Source: Acidobacteriota bacterium
GTDB lineage: Bacteria > Acidobacteriota > Blastocatellia > Pyrinomonadales > Pyrinomonadaceae
Length of the DNA: 64,000 nucleotides
NCBI GenBank assembly: GCA_016700175.1
Contig: CP065003.1
Span: 1,498,001 to 1,562,000, forward strand
Reading direction: 5' to 3'
Shown: piece by piece, positions 1 through 7,016 of the stretch
Position numbering within the stretch: position 1 is the stretch's first letter
Layout of the letters: each line of letters starts with the position of its first letter
Made by a program: the position numbers and the translations under genes
The notes under the pieces: generated by a model
Database searches by the model: none
What the model saw: only the letters and a program-made list of their open reading frames with translations
Told to the model about the DNA's origin: nothing

Positions 1-1
1 C

Positions 2-166
2 CGGGACCCATTCACTATGCGGTTGTTTAATAGAACGATAAACTCCGAAAGGCTTCGGAAATGGCACCCGGAACTCCCGGAGAACGAGATAGCCGAGCTT
101 AAATCGGAACTTGAGAATCAGTTGTGGATGGATCCGAGCGAATACGAAGAGATTCTAATAGTCTGA
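2..166 (+). CDS. C-terminal end of an unrecognised protein, cut by the window edge
   Basis: A reading frame is open from the first bases of the window to a TGA at 164-166, giving 54 residues. The composition is protein-like and acidic near the end (motifs PELPENEIAEL and DPSEYEEIL). An internal ATG at 17 would give a 49-residue peptide, so it may be either the tail of a longer gene or a small gene. No family was recognised. It runs towards the integrase remnant on the other strand. Confidence 0.4.
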   Translation, partial: RDPFTMRLFNRTINSERLRKWHPELPENEIAELKSELENQLWMDPSEYEEILIV

Positions 167-184
167 CGGAACTCCTAAAGTGGT

Positions 185-412
185 TTATTTAGATCGGAAT
201 AGCATTGCCTCAAGTTGAACGGCCGCTTCCGCCTGCATACTCGGCAATACGTGGGAGTAGGTATCCAGCGTCAGCGCAATCGAGGAATGCCCCAGCCTCT
301 CGCTTACGATCTTCGGATGGACTCCTGCCTTCGATAATAAAGTCGCGTGACTGTGCCGGAGATCATAGAGCCTCAGCGAAGTTCGCAATCCGGCCCTTTT
401 CAATCTCCGCTT
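185..412 (-). pseudogene. Tyrosine recombinase (phage integrase) C-terminal remnant
   Basis: The minus-strand frame encodes the end of a tyrosine recombinase catalytic domain. The second catalytic Arg box is seen as LYDLRHSHATLL, then the LGHSS motif, then the nucleophile Tyr in LDTYSHVLP. Family members have about 300 to 400 residues; only about 75 remain here. A stop codon at 413-415 ends the frame upstream, and no N-terminal or core-binding domain is present. The fragment sits in an AT-richer stretch next to a restriction gene fragment, and tRNA-Leu 3' halves lie further right. It is read as the relic of the integrase that brought in this island. It should be inactive because the first catalytic Arg and the Lys strand are missing. 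Confidence 0.85.
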
Positions 413-422
413 TTAGACCATT

Positions 423-929
423 GTGATATTCGAGTGTGTTGGGGGCGTGCCGACAGTCGAGGCAAACACGAGGTTGTGGTCATCGCAATTCGGACTACTT
501 CGCCGCCGTCGGACCAAGCAGCCTCTCACGGAAACGGACCTGAAAGGTTTGCAGGAGACCTCGGATGAGATCGGTGAGGAAGATGGCGCGTCCTTGTTCT
601 CAGATCTTCTCGCGCGTTCCGGATTATCCTCGCTCGCGCACTTAGTCCGCAGCCCCGTCGGTATGGACCGAGCGGCGGCACAGGCGGCGTTCTCGGAGTT
701 TCTCAACGAACGAACCCTGACCTCTCAACAGATCCGCTTCATCGAGATTGTGATCGTCCAGTTGACAGCCCGTGGAATAATGGAAGCATCCGCACTCTAC
801 GAGGCTCCATTCAAGGACCTCCACTCCGGCGGCCCGGACGCCCTGTTCAAGGGGAAGGAGAATGTCATCGATGGGGTGTTTACGGCGCTGAAGGGATTCA
901 ATCGGTTGGGAATGAGGGAGGCGAGTTAG
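423..929 (+). pseudogene. hsdR: Type I restriction enzyme R subunit (HsdR), C-terminal remnant
   Basis: The 168-residue frame matches the extreme C-terminus of EcoEI/EcoKI-type HsdR proteins. The visible signature includes LVRSPVGMDRAAAQAAF, then FLNERTLTSQQIRFIE, then LTARGIM and the LYEAPF motif. HsdR is normally about 800 to 1,100 residues, and the nuclease and DEAD-helicase domains are absent. The first 30 or so residues do not resemble the family and may be read-through from foreign sequence. No hsdM or hsdS is in view. It abuts the integrase remnant head to head, with about 10 bases between the two frames, which suggests that a deletion joined two dead genes. Confidence 0.75.
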
Positions 930-1078
930 GTGAATTGGTGTCGTTTCGTTCTCGAAAGCACCATTATTGACTCGGATTGAAATAGATTGGCACAAGGAAC
1001 TCCCGTTGTGGGATATCTGGCTTGAAAATGCATATCCTCCACGAAGATAGCCAATAGGGAAAAGGAAGGTGACGAGGC

Positions 1079-1621
1079 ACGAAAAGCGTTTCGTTCTTGG
1101 TTTTAATATTGCTCCTTTTATTCAACGTAAACGGACAAGTCACAAAGACAGCAACGACCCCGGAAGGTGAGAAAGTAATTCTGAAGCCAGATGGCACCTG
1201 GGAGTTCGCAAAGAAGGAGGACCCCGCGACTTCGCGCTTGGACAACCCCGAGGAGAGGGTTTTTTCAATCGAAGAATATAAGTCCGACCCGGTTCGCTAC
1301 TTAGGCAAACCATTCATAGTGAAATGTGAAGCCAGTTCGAGCGATTACTATAATTTTTACTTCATTAGATCTCAGGAAACACACCTGTCAATCAGCTTGA
1401 GGTGTGAAACATCAAAGCGCGGATTTTATTTCATTAATGCCTATATGGAAAGAGGGGAATTGGCGGACAAGTTGCGCGCAACATTACTTCGAAGTAAAGA
1501 ACCCGTGGTTGGGTACTTCCTTCTTTTGCTCGAGAAACAAGTATATGAAGGGTCCTCTCGGATAGCGAATTTTGTTGAGCTTAAAGAATACGAGCTGCTT
1601 GATGAGCTAGGTCCCCAATAA
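1079..1621 (+). CDS. Small secreted protein, start codon uncertain (ACG where ATG is expected)
   Basis: The frame encodes a signal-peptide-like N-terminus (hydrophobic run FLVLILLLLF ending in NVNGQ). It is followed by a TTPEGEKVILKPDGTW segment, a motif common in small exported bacterial proteins of unknown function, and then about 120 residues of mixed strand and helix. The best signal peptide would begin at 1079, after an AAGGAAGG Shine-Dalgarno-like stretch, but the codon there is ACG. The next usable start is TTG at 1097. The gene may therefore be weakly expressed or decayed. It lies in the AT-rich island. Function unknown. Confidence 0.5.
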   Translation, partial: TKSVSFLVLILLLLFNVNGQVTKTATTPEGEKVILKPDGTWEFAKKEDPATSRLDNPEERVFSIEEYKSDPVRYLGKPFIVKCEASSSDYYNFYFIRSQETHLSISLRCETSKRGFYFINAYMERGELADKLRATLLRSKEPVVGYFLLLLEKQVYEGSSRIANFVELKEYELLDELGPQ

Positions 1622-1704
1622 GTCCGAACGAGGTCAACACTTCAGCGTTGAGCTAGAAGTAAATAGCCAAAAAGCTGATATCTGCGCACAATTTGCCGAA
1701 AGCT

Positions 1705-2847
1705 TCATAGGGCTGGCAGGTAATTAGTGATTGTAAAGCACTCGCGCCACTTCTTGTCGTCCCAACCCGTCTTGTTGCGAAAATACTTAGCCAAATAGGG
1801 AAAAGCAAGAAGACCTGCCAGAGCAGTGAAGCCATCGCAAATCTCTAATTCCCCCTCTTCCGCAAGCGGATACTCGGCAAAATACTCTTCTCTAATGTGC
1901 TGCACAAATACAAACTCGACTTCATCACCAATTTGAATAGGAGTTCTCGCGAAGATCGCCTGATAAAAAGACCTCAAGGGAATCCAAACTGGGTCATCCC
2001 TTACAGGAGGGTTTACAACGGGATCCATTCTGTCTTCGTGTTTATCCCGATCAACAAAGGCAAGGAAATAGCCTGGCTTATCTGAGAGTTTTCCGGTGTC
2101 CGTATAGAAACACTTCAACCTCTGAATCATCTCCTCCCCGTCGTTTAACATAGGCTGGTAGGTCGTTTCTTGACCCATCTCCCTGAGTGCAGTGTCGAGC
2201 ATGGAACGATCGAGACGAGAGGCGAAGCCTCTCGGAGCTTCGGTAAGCCATCTCCTTTCACGTATCGAATGTCGCCATTGTGTAACTAGGCAAATGTCTC
2301 CTGATTGTGAGTCACAAACCAAAATGACCGCCCCCTCTCCTCCAGGAGACTCGATTCGCACAAAGTTACCAGGTTTCACAACGGCCTTACCTAGCTCCTT
2401 ATCGTATTGCCGGAAATTTACCTTATCAACGAAGACAGATACGTAGCGATCAACCGGGGAGTCATCCTTCGAGATTCTATTACCACCAAATTCCATGATC
2501 TCGATCTCACCCTTATTAGGGTCCCCTTTACCGCCTCCGAAATCGATCTTGATCAGTTTCTCAGGTCTCCAAGCCTCAGTCTCCTGTACCGGGTTCGCTG
2601 GAGCTGAGCCAAAGAAAACGATTTCTAGTATCTGTTCCTTAACTTCTTGCGAAATCTCACAGCACTCTTCCTTCTTTAGACTTTCGTAATAAGTTGATTT
2701 TCCAATGCCAAGCAAGGGGTAGACCTCGTCCAACAACGAAGTTTTTGAGTACCCAGGCGGCGAACCGTGGCGTAGTCTTTGTTCTTTAACTTTTCGTTCC
2801 AGCCAGTCGTCGAAATTCTTCAAGGAAATTGTCTCAATGCTCTCCAT
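1705..2847 (-). CDS. HTH-Nudix fusion protein with degenerate Nudix box
   Basis: This 380-residue protein has two parts. Residues about 1-75 look like a small helix-turn-helix module (LLDEVYPLLGIGKSTYYESL). Residues about 165-310 resemble the ADP-sugar pyrophosphatase branch of Nudix hydrolases, with a strand GAVILV, the WRHSIRERRWLTEAPRGF loop and a Nudix-like helix ALREMGQET. The canonical Nudix box is GX5EX7REUXEEXGU. Here the first Glu is Asp and the EE pair reads QE, so metal binding may be impaired. NrtR-type Nudix regulators place the HTH at the C-terminus; here it is N-terminal. It may be a ligand-sensing regulator or a nucleotide-acting effector. It lies alone in a genomic island, convergent with the upstream secreted gene. 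Confidence 0.7.
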   Translation of the reverse strand: MESIETISLKNFDDWLERKVKEQRLRHGSPPGYSKTSLLDEVYPLLGIGKSTYYESLKKEECCEISQEVKEQILEIVFFGSAPANPVQETEAWRPEKLIKIDFGGGKGDPNKGEIEIMEFGGNRISKDDSPVDRYVSVFVDKVNFRQYDKELGKAVVKPGNFVRIESPGGEGAVILVCDSQSGDICLVTQWRHSIRERRWLTEAPRGFASRLDRSMLDTALREMGQETTYQPMLNDGEEMIQRLKCFYTDTGKLSDKPGYFLAFVDRDKHEDRMDPVVNPPVRDDPVWIPLRSFYQAIFARTPIQIGDEVEFVFVQHIREEYFAEYPLAEEGELEICDGFTALAGLLAFPYLAKYFRNKTGWDDKKWRECFTITNYLPAL

Positions 2848-2990
2848 TACTGCTCTCCCTTACAAATCGTGTCTTCAAAGATATAAAGTCGTTTTATTCT
2901 AATGTACTCACAACCGTTTTTTTTCCACGATTTTTCCACCCTTTTGGATTCGTATCACTTTTCAAAAACCCGCCCATTCGGGACACTGTG

Positions 2991-3212
2991 ATGCGGAGGA
3001 CAATGGACATGAGATGCTGGCGATGTCACCGCTCAATGTTCCGAGATGATCCCCTAGCATTTGGCACTTGTGGCCGATGTCGGTCGCTACTGAAACACTG
3101 CCCTGGTTGCAACAAGTTGATCGAGACTACGAATAGATGGTGCTCGCAATGTATCAAAGTAGTTACCAACGGGTTTGACGGTGTCTTTGCGAAGGAAAGT
3201 AAGGAAGGCTAG
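2991..3212 (+). CDS. Small zinc-ribbon protein with four CxxC motifs
   Basis: Starting at the ATG at 2991, a 73-residue protein carries four CxxC knuckles: CWRC, CGRC, CPGC and CSQC. This spacing fits two zinc ribbons of the double zinc ribbon kind. No other domain is present. The upstream open frame is AT-rich non-coding sequence and was not taken as coding. It starts about 140 bases from the divergent HTH-Nudix gene, so the two may share a promoter region. Function unknown; DNA, RNA or protein binding is an inference from the ribbons only. Confidence 0.6.
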   Translation: MRRTMDMRCWRCHRSMFRDDPLAFGTCGRCRSLLKHCPGCNKLIETTNRWCSQCIKVVTNGFDGVFAKESKEG

Positions 3213-3251
3213 GGGTGAAGAGACTGCTCGCAGTCAGCTTACGCGATTCCT

Positions 3252-3431
3252 ATGAGTTCATATCAATACAAAGCGATGTTGATTCAAGACATGATCAATT
3301 TGGACACAGGCGGCGGATTTCTTCAGTTTCAGAGAGCATTTGAAAACGCAACGTTGAGGATTATGCAACCTTTAGAGTGGACAGTTCAGCACGAACTGCC
3401 CTCAAGAAATGGTCGGGTATTTGGAAATTAG
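3252..3431 (+). CDS. Possible 59-residue small ORF
   Basis: The stretch between the zinc-ribbon gene and the lipoprotein gene (3213-3618) has no other coding candidate. An ATG at 3252 opens 59 codons ending at TAG 3429-3431. The product is moderately protein-like (MSSYQYKAMLIQDM, LEWTVQHELPS) and recognised by no family. There is no clear Shine-Dalgarno sequence. It may be a small gene or the remains of one. Confidence 0.2.
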   Translation: MSSYQYKAMLIQDMINLDTGGGFLQFQRAFENATLRIMQPLEWTVQHELPSRNGRVFGN

Positions 3432-3618
3432 TTTCTACTGTTTGCCTGAAAAGAGCACAGCCTCATTTTGGGCAACTGAGGTCAGTCGCGAGGCTGGCAT
3501 GGCTGCCTGGTCAGCGGGTTCGAACTTTCAACGGACCGATCCCGCCGACCAGTGCGTTCGGCACATGATGTACCGTGCCACCGCCCTGAAGGAGGGCGGG
3601 ATACAAATAACCTACAAT

Positions 3619-4263
3619 ATGATCAAGCACATGCAAAACGCCCTTGTTGGCTTTCTGCTTACTTTCGCCGTTGCGTTCGGCGCCTGCTCAGAGAGTCAGA
3701 CTAGCAAGGCGGTCGCGTTCGCGACTACCCTCCAAGCTTCGCTTAAGGCATTTGAAGCGGAAAGGAAGGACACCCAAGATTCCGTTGTCGAGGCCAAGGA
3801 GGTGATCGATGAGTTGTTGGTGCCGACGACGCCCGAAGGCGTAGCGGTCACTTCAGAGAGGTGGGAGCAGGCAGCTGAAGAGCTTTCGGCACGTATCCAA
3901 GGACTTAAGAAATCCTTTGAATCGCTGACTGAAGATAGCCGTACCTACTTTTCAAAGCTCGATGAGGAAACAAGCGGAATCAAGAACCCCGTCCTTAGGT
4001 CAGCGACCGAGCAGAAGAATCGCAAGCTTCATATCGAATGGTCTGCAGCCCAGATGGCAGCTGCGACTTCGCTTGGCAAGCTCACGAACCTTGAGTCAGG
4101 CGCAGACGACATCGGGCGCGTGATTAGGACCGGCGCAATGCGGTCCTTGCTCAAGTCGAATACCGAAGAATTGAAGAAGATCGCGGCCGAGGCCGAAATG
4201 GCCTTGCAGGATTTGAGCCGACTGACAGCGGAAGGTCAGGAGCTTTTGAACTTCACTGAATAA
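3619..4263 (+). CDS. Coiled-coil lipoprotein, DUF2959-like
   Basis: The ATG at 3619 gives a 214-residue protein with a type II signal peptide: hydrophobic core ALVGFLLTFAVAFG and lipobox FGAC, so Cys would be the lipidated first residue. The rest is nearly all helix with heptad-like patterns (VVEAKEVIDELL, LSARIQGLKKSFESL, LKKIAAEAEMALQDL). The layout recalls DUF2959 lipoproteins, but the match is by pattern only. It is probably anchored in the inner or outer membrane and faces the periplasm. A GC-rich hairpin follows directly, suggesting a monocistronic unit. Confidence 0.65.
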   Translation: MIKHMQNALVGFLLTFAVAFGACSESQTSKAVAFATTLQASLKAFEAERKDTQDSVVEAKEVIDELLVPTTPEGVAVTSERWEQAAEELSARIQGLKKSFESLTEDSRTYFSKLDEETSGIKNPVLRSATEQKNRKLHIEWSAAQMAAATSLGKLTNLESGADDIGRVIRTGAMRSLLKSNTEELKKIAAEAEMALQDLSRLTAEGQELLNFTE

Positions 4264-4274
4264 TCCCAATCCCG

Positions 4275-4312
4275 GTGCGTTGCTGAGTATTAATCACAGC
4301 AACGCACTGGCT
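4275..4312 (+). terminator. Hairpin after the lipoprotein gene
   Basis: The arms GTGCGTTGCTG (4275-4285) and CAGCAACGCAC (4297-4307) are perfectly complementary over 11 bp around an 11-base loop. They sit 12 bases after the lipoprotein stop codon. The following TGGCTTTC is only weakly U-rich, so termination may be partial. Confidence 0.6.
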
Positions 4313-4411
4313 TTCATGAAAAGGGGGGCTTGCTCTCATTAACCTCGCAACTTCCAATTCCCGCTTCCCTTAAATCCCGCAGTCGCAAGTCCTGAAGTCC
4401 GACAACTCCGA

Positions 4412-4440
4412 TTTACCTTGCTGGGTCCCATTCCTATAAT
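4412..4440 (+). promoter_or_regulatory. Sigma70-like promoter before a small ORF
   Basis: TTTACC at 4412-4417 and a perfect TATAAT at 4435-4440 are separated by 17 bases. Twelve bases further lies the ATG at 4452, so a transcript would have a very short leader or none. Confidence 0.4.
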
Positions 4441-4451
4441 CGGCCAGCTCA

Positions 4452-4631
4452 ATGATCAATGACACGATTGCGAGTATCTTTAGGGTACTACTGCTGTGCG
4501 GCTATCTGGGGGAAGTTCTCCTCCAAAGTATTCTTGTGTGCCAACAGTGCGCCAATTCTCCTGAAGAAACCCGAACTGCGACGAACGCAACTGAGGAGGA
4601 CCTTGACAATTCGCCACCGCAAAAAGTCTAG
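4452..4631 (+). CDS. Possible 59-residue secreted or membrane peptide at the island edge
   Basis: The ATG at 4452 opens 59 codons ending at TAG 4629-4631. The N-terminal half is hydrophobic (IFRVLLLCGYLG, VLLQSILVCQQC) and the C-terminal half is polar and acidic (EETRTATNATEEDLD). It lies directly under a good promoter and just before the tRNA-Leu fragment. No Shine-Dalgarno sequence is visible and no family is recognised, so it may be spurious. Confidence 0.3.
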   Translation: MINDTIASIFRVLLLCGYLGEVLLQSILVCQQCANSPEETRTATNATEEDLDNSPPQKV

Positions 4632-4666
4632 TCCGATCTGCTCAGAAATGATGTGAAGTGCTTCCG

Positions 4667-4725
4667 AGGACTTAAAATCCTGCGCTCCAAGGGGCGTACG
4701 GGTTCGACTCCCGCCCTCAGCACCA
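4667..4725 (+). pseudogene. 3' half of tRNA-Leu(TAA), integration junction
   Basis: The sequence runs from the anticodon arm (AGGA CTTAAAA TCCT, anticodon TAA) through a long variable arm, the T arm (ACGGG TTCGACT CCCGC) and the acceptor strand CCTCAGC-A-CCA. The class II variable arm and the TAA anticodon identify tRNA-Leu. The required 5' partner GCTGAGG and a D arm are absent upstream, so it cannot fold as a full tRNA. The break falls in the anticodon stem, a usual crossover point for tyrosine integrases. It is read as a displaced 3' end (an att site). Confidence 0.8.
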
Positions 4726-4760
4726 GGCGACTCTTTTCAGTGGAGTCGGGGACAAGACTC

Positions 4761-4788
4761 AAAAGACCGATCGTTATCGGTCTTTTTT
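4761..4788 (+). terminator. Intrinsic terminator after the tRNA-Leu fragment
   Basis: The arm AAAAGACCGAT (4761-4771) pairs with ATCGGTCTTTT (4776-4786) around a 4-base loop, and the run continues as T. It follows the tRNA 3' end by about 35 bases. This suggests that this copy is the original chromosomal tRNA end with its own terminator and that the inserted DNA lies to its left. Confidence 0.85.
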
Positions 4789-4876
4789 GTTATTTAGAGG
4801 TATACTGCGCCGTACCAATTCACGAAAGCCTGGCGGCATTCACGTTCCCCAGAGGGCGCGGCCCGCAGATATCGAG

Positions 4877-6811
4877 ATGAACCAGGAAGAGTACATAAGT
4901 TTGATCAGGGAGATCGAACCGAAAGCAAAGGAGAATCCCGGCGCTTACCGTAAGAAGGTATTTCTTCTTGCCGTTCTCGGCTACGCATACATCGTCGGGA
5001 TCGCCTTGCTCCCCATAATAGTCGTGCTCGCGGTCATCGCGGTCGCGTTTGTCGTCCCCGCATTCTTCTGGATCCTCATAAAGCTCGTAGGAAAGTTTGT
5101 CTTTTTGCTTCTCGCGGCCGTAGGGGCTATCTTCGCTGCCTGCTGGAGCGCTTTCCGGTCTTTTCTGAGGGACGTTGCCGTTCCCGAGGGTACACCCATC
5201 GGGAGAAGCGAGTTTCCAAAGCTGTTCGAACTGCTGGATGAGATTAGCGAAAAGATCAAGGCGCCCGTTCCCGATACCGTTCTTATCGACAGCGGCTTCA
5301 ATGCTTCCGTAATGAACACCCCGCGCTTCCTTTTCTTCGGGTCCAAAACGGTGCTCACATTGGGTCTTCCCCTGATGGAAGCGCTTTCGGTCGAGAACTT
5401 CCGAGCGGTACTCGCCCACGAGATGGGTCACATATCGAGGCGGCACGGAAGATACGCGGGATGGATATATCAGCTCCGGGCGACCTGGGCGCACTTTTTG
5501 GAGGAACAGGAGATCAACGGGTCGAGCAGCATCGAATTCCTCTATTCAAGATTCGTGAACTGGTACATGCCGTTCTTCAACGCCTACTCGTTCGTCCTCG
5601 CAAGGGAGCAGGAACGCGAGGCTGACCGGATGGCCGCCGAGATGTACGGTGCGGCGACGATGGCCGAGTCCTTGGTGGTGATTCACCTGAAAGAAGCGCA
5701 TTACGGCGAGCAGTTCTACAAGAACATTTTTGACGGCGCCAGGCAAAACTCTTCGCCTCCAAAGGACCTCTTCTCGGCCTTGCGTCGGTCGCTCCACAGG
5801 CCATTCGATGAAACACGCGATGCTGTCTTGCTGATGAATGCCCTTACGGTCGTCACGGACTATTCCGACACTCACCCGTCTCTTGCCGAAAGGCTTGAGC
5901 TGCTGGGGTACAAGAAAGAAGATAACGGCGCCACGGGCTCTCTGCCCGTGCAGAGAGGTCAGACCGCTGCCGAGTTCTTTCTCGGGGATCAGGCGGTCGA
6001 ATTGGGCAGACAATTCGACGCCAGCTGGGAAACCGAGATGGGTGCGAGCTGGAATGCCGCGCACCAGCAATGGAAAGAGCTGAACGCGAGGATCGAGGAG
6101 CTTCGCTCTAAGCATGAGGCCGGCACGGCGACGACCGAGGAAGTATTCGAGCTTGCCGATGTCACAGCGTCACAGCTTGGCGACACTGAGGAAAGCAAGA
6201 GGCTTTTCAGGGGCATTCTGGAGAACGAACCCGATCATAGCGGAGCCAAGTTCGCACTCGGCAATATTCTGATCAACGAACGCGACGACGAGGGCGTCCG
6301 GCTCATCAACGAAGCCGCCGAAAAGGACTTCAGCTTGACGCAATTCGCCTGCGACATCCTGTACTCATACTTCAACGCGACTGGACGCGGGGAAGAAGCG
6401 CTGGAGTATATCAGGCGATCGGACAGATTTCAGGACACGTTGGAGGTGGCCGCGCGCGAGAGGCAGGACATAACCGTTGAGGACTCTTTCGAGGAACACA
6501 GCCTGAATGAAGATCAGCTTGAAAGGGTCCGTACAAAGCTCGGATACCACGAAGAGATCTCGAAAGCGTACCTGGTCCGGAAGGTGGTTTGGTATTTCAA
6601 GGAACACCCGGTAAATGTACTGGCCATCCTGACTGCCTCACAGGGCGCGGCAAAGGTGAAGCGAAAGGACGCGAACCTGGTCCGCGAAGTTGTGGGAGGA
6701 CAGGTCGGCGATCTTGACATCCATTTCGTCCTTACTCTCGAGGCCCAGCCGGATGCCATCAGGCGAAAGATCGAGGCCGTGAACGGTTCGCTGATATACA
6801 AGAGATCCTGA
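4877..6811 (+). CDS. M48 family membrane metalloprotease with C-terminal TPR-like region
   Basis: The start chosen is the ATG at 4877 (MNQEEYISL). A longer in-frame version would run back through low-quality sequence to 4787. Residues about 22-80 hold two or three membrane segments. The M48 zinc site HEMGH is at residues 181-185, and the third ligand Glu lies in the downstream EREAD motif. Residues about 400-644 are helical, with TPR-like pairs (TEESKRLFRGILENEPDHSGA, split by the family pattern). Such HtpX/Oma1-like enzymes cut misfolded or selected membrane proteins. The gene sits between two tRNA-Leu remnants and has its own terminator. Its base composition is like the chromosome rather than the AT-rich island. 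Confidence 0.88.
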   Translation: MNQEEYISLIREIEPKAKENPGAYRKKVFLLAVLGYAYIVGIALLPIIVVLAVIAVAFVVPAFFWILIKLVGKFVFLLLAAVGAIFAACWSAFRSFLRDVAVPEGTPIGRSEFPKLFELLDEISEKIKAPVPDTVLIDSGFNASVMNTPRFLFFGSKTVLTLGLPLMEALSVENFRAVLAHEMGHISRRHGRYAGWIYQLRATWAHFLEEQEINGSSSIEFLYSRFVNWYMPFFNAYSFVLAREQEREADRMAAEMYGAATMAESLVVIHLKEAHYGEQFYKNIFDGARQNSSPPKDLFSALRRSLHRPFDETRDAVLLMNALTVVTDYSDTHPSLAERLELLGYKKEDNGATGSLPVQRGQTAAEFFLGDQAVELGRQFDASWETEMGASWNAAHQQWKELNARIEELRSKHEAGTATTEEVFELADVTASQLGDTEESKRLFRGILENEPDHSGAKFALGNILINERDDEGVRLINEAAEKDFSLTQFACDILYSYFNATGRGEEALEYIRRSDRFQDTLEVAARERQDITVEDSFEEHSLNEDQLERVRTKLGYHEEISKAYLVRKVVWYFKEHPVNVLAILTASQGAAKVKRKDANLVREVVGGQVGDLDIHFVLTLEAQPDAIRRKIEAVNGSLIYKRS

Positions 6812-6925
6812 ACCTTGACTTCAGAGCCCCGCGGTTCAGAGCCGGGACGCGCGTGTTTTGGGTCCGATCATGCAGCGTGCCGCAAGACCTCTCGAAAAGC
6901 CACCACGTAACTTTCCGGTCTGAGG

Positions 6926-6964
6926 ATGCGTCGCACCAAAAACTTGGTGCCGACGCTCTTTTTT
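6926..6964 (+). terminator. Intrinsic terminator after the M48 gene
   Basis: GCGTCG-CACCAA (6926-6937) pairs with TTGGTG-C-CGACGC (6942-6954), with one bulged base, and is followed by a run of T to 6964. It separates the protease gene from the next gene on the same strand. Confidence 0.75.
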
Positions 6965-7016
6965 GATATTGATACGCAATCGGATCCACAATAAACGGCT
7001 GCCGGAAGGTGAAACT

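Noticed and set aside
4640..4725. A complete tRNA-Leu beginning at GCTCAGA near 4640
   Set aside because: The spacing to the anticodon stem would fit, but only five of seven acceptor pairs form and no D arm is present. It was kept as a 3' half only.
4787..4876. An upstream start for the M48 protease
   Set aside because: The extra 30 residues lie across the stretch next to the terminator and have no membrane or family similarity; the ATG at 4877 begins the conserved-looking part.
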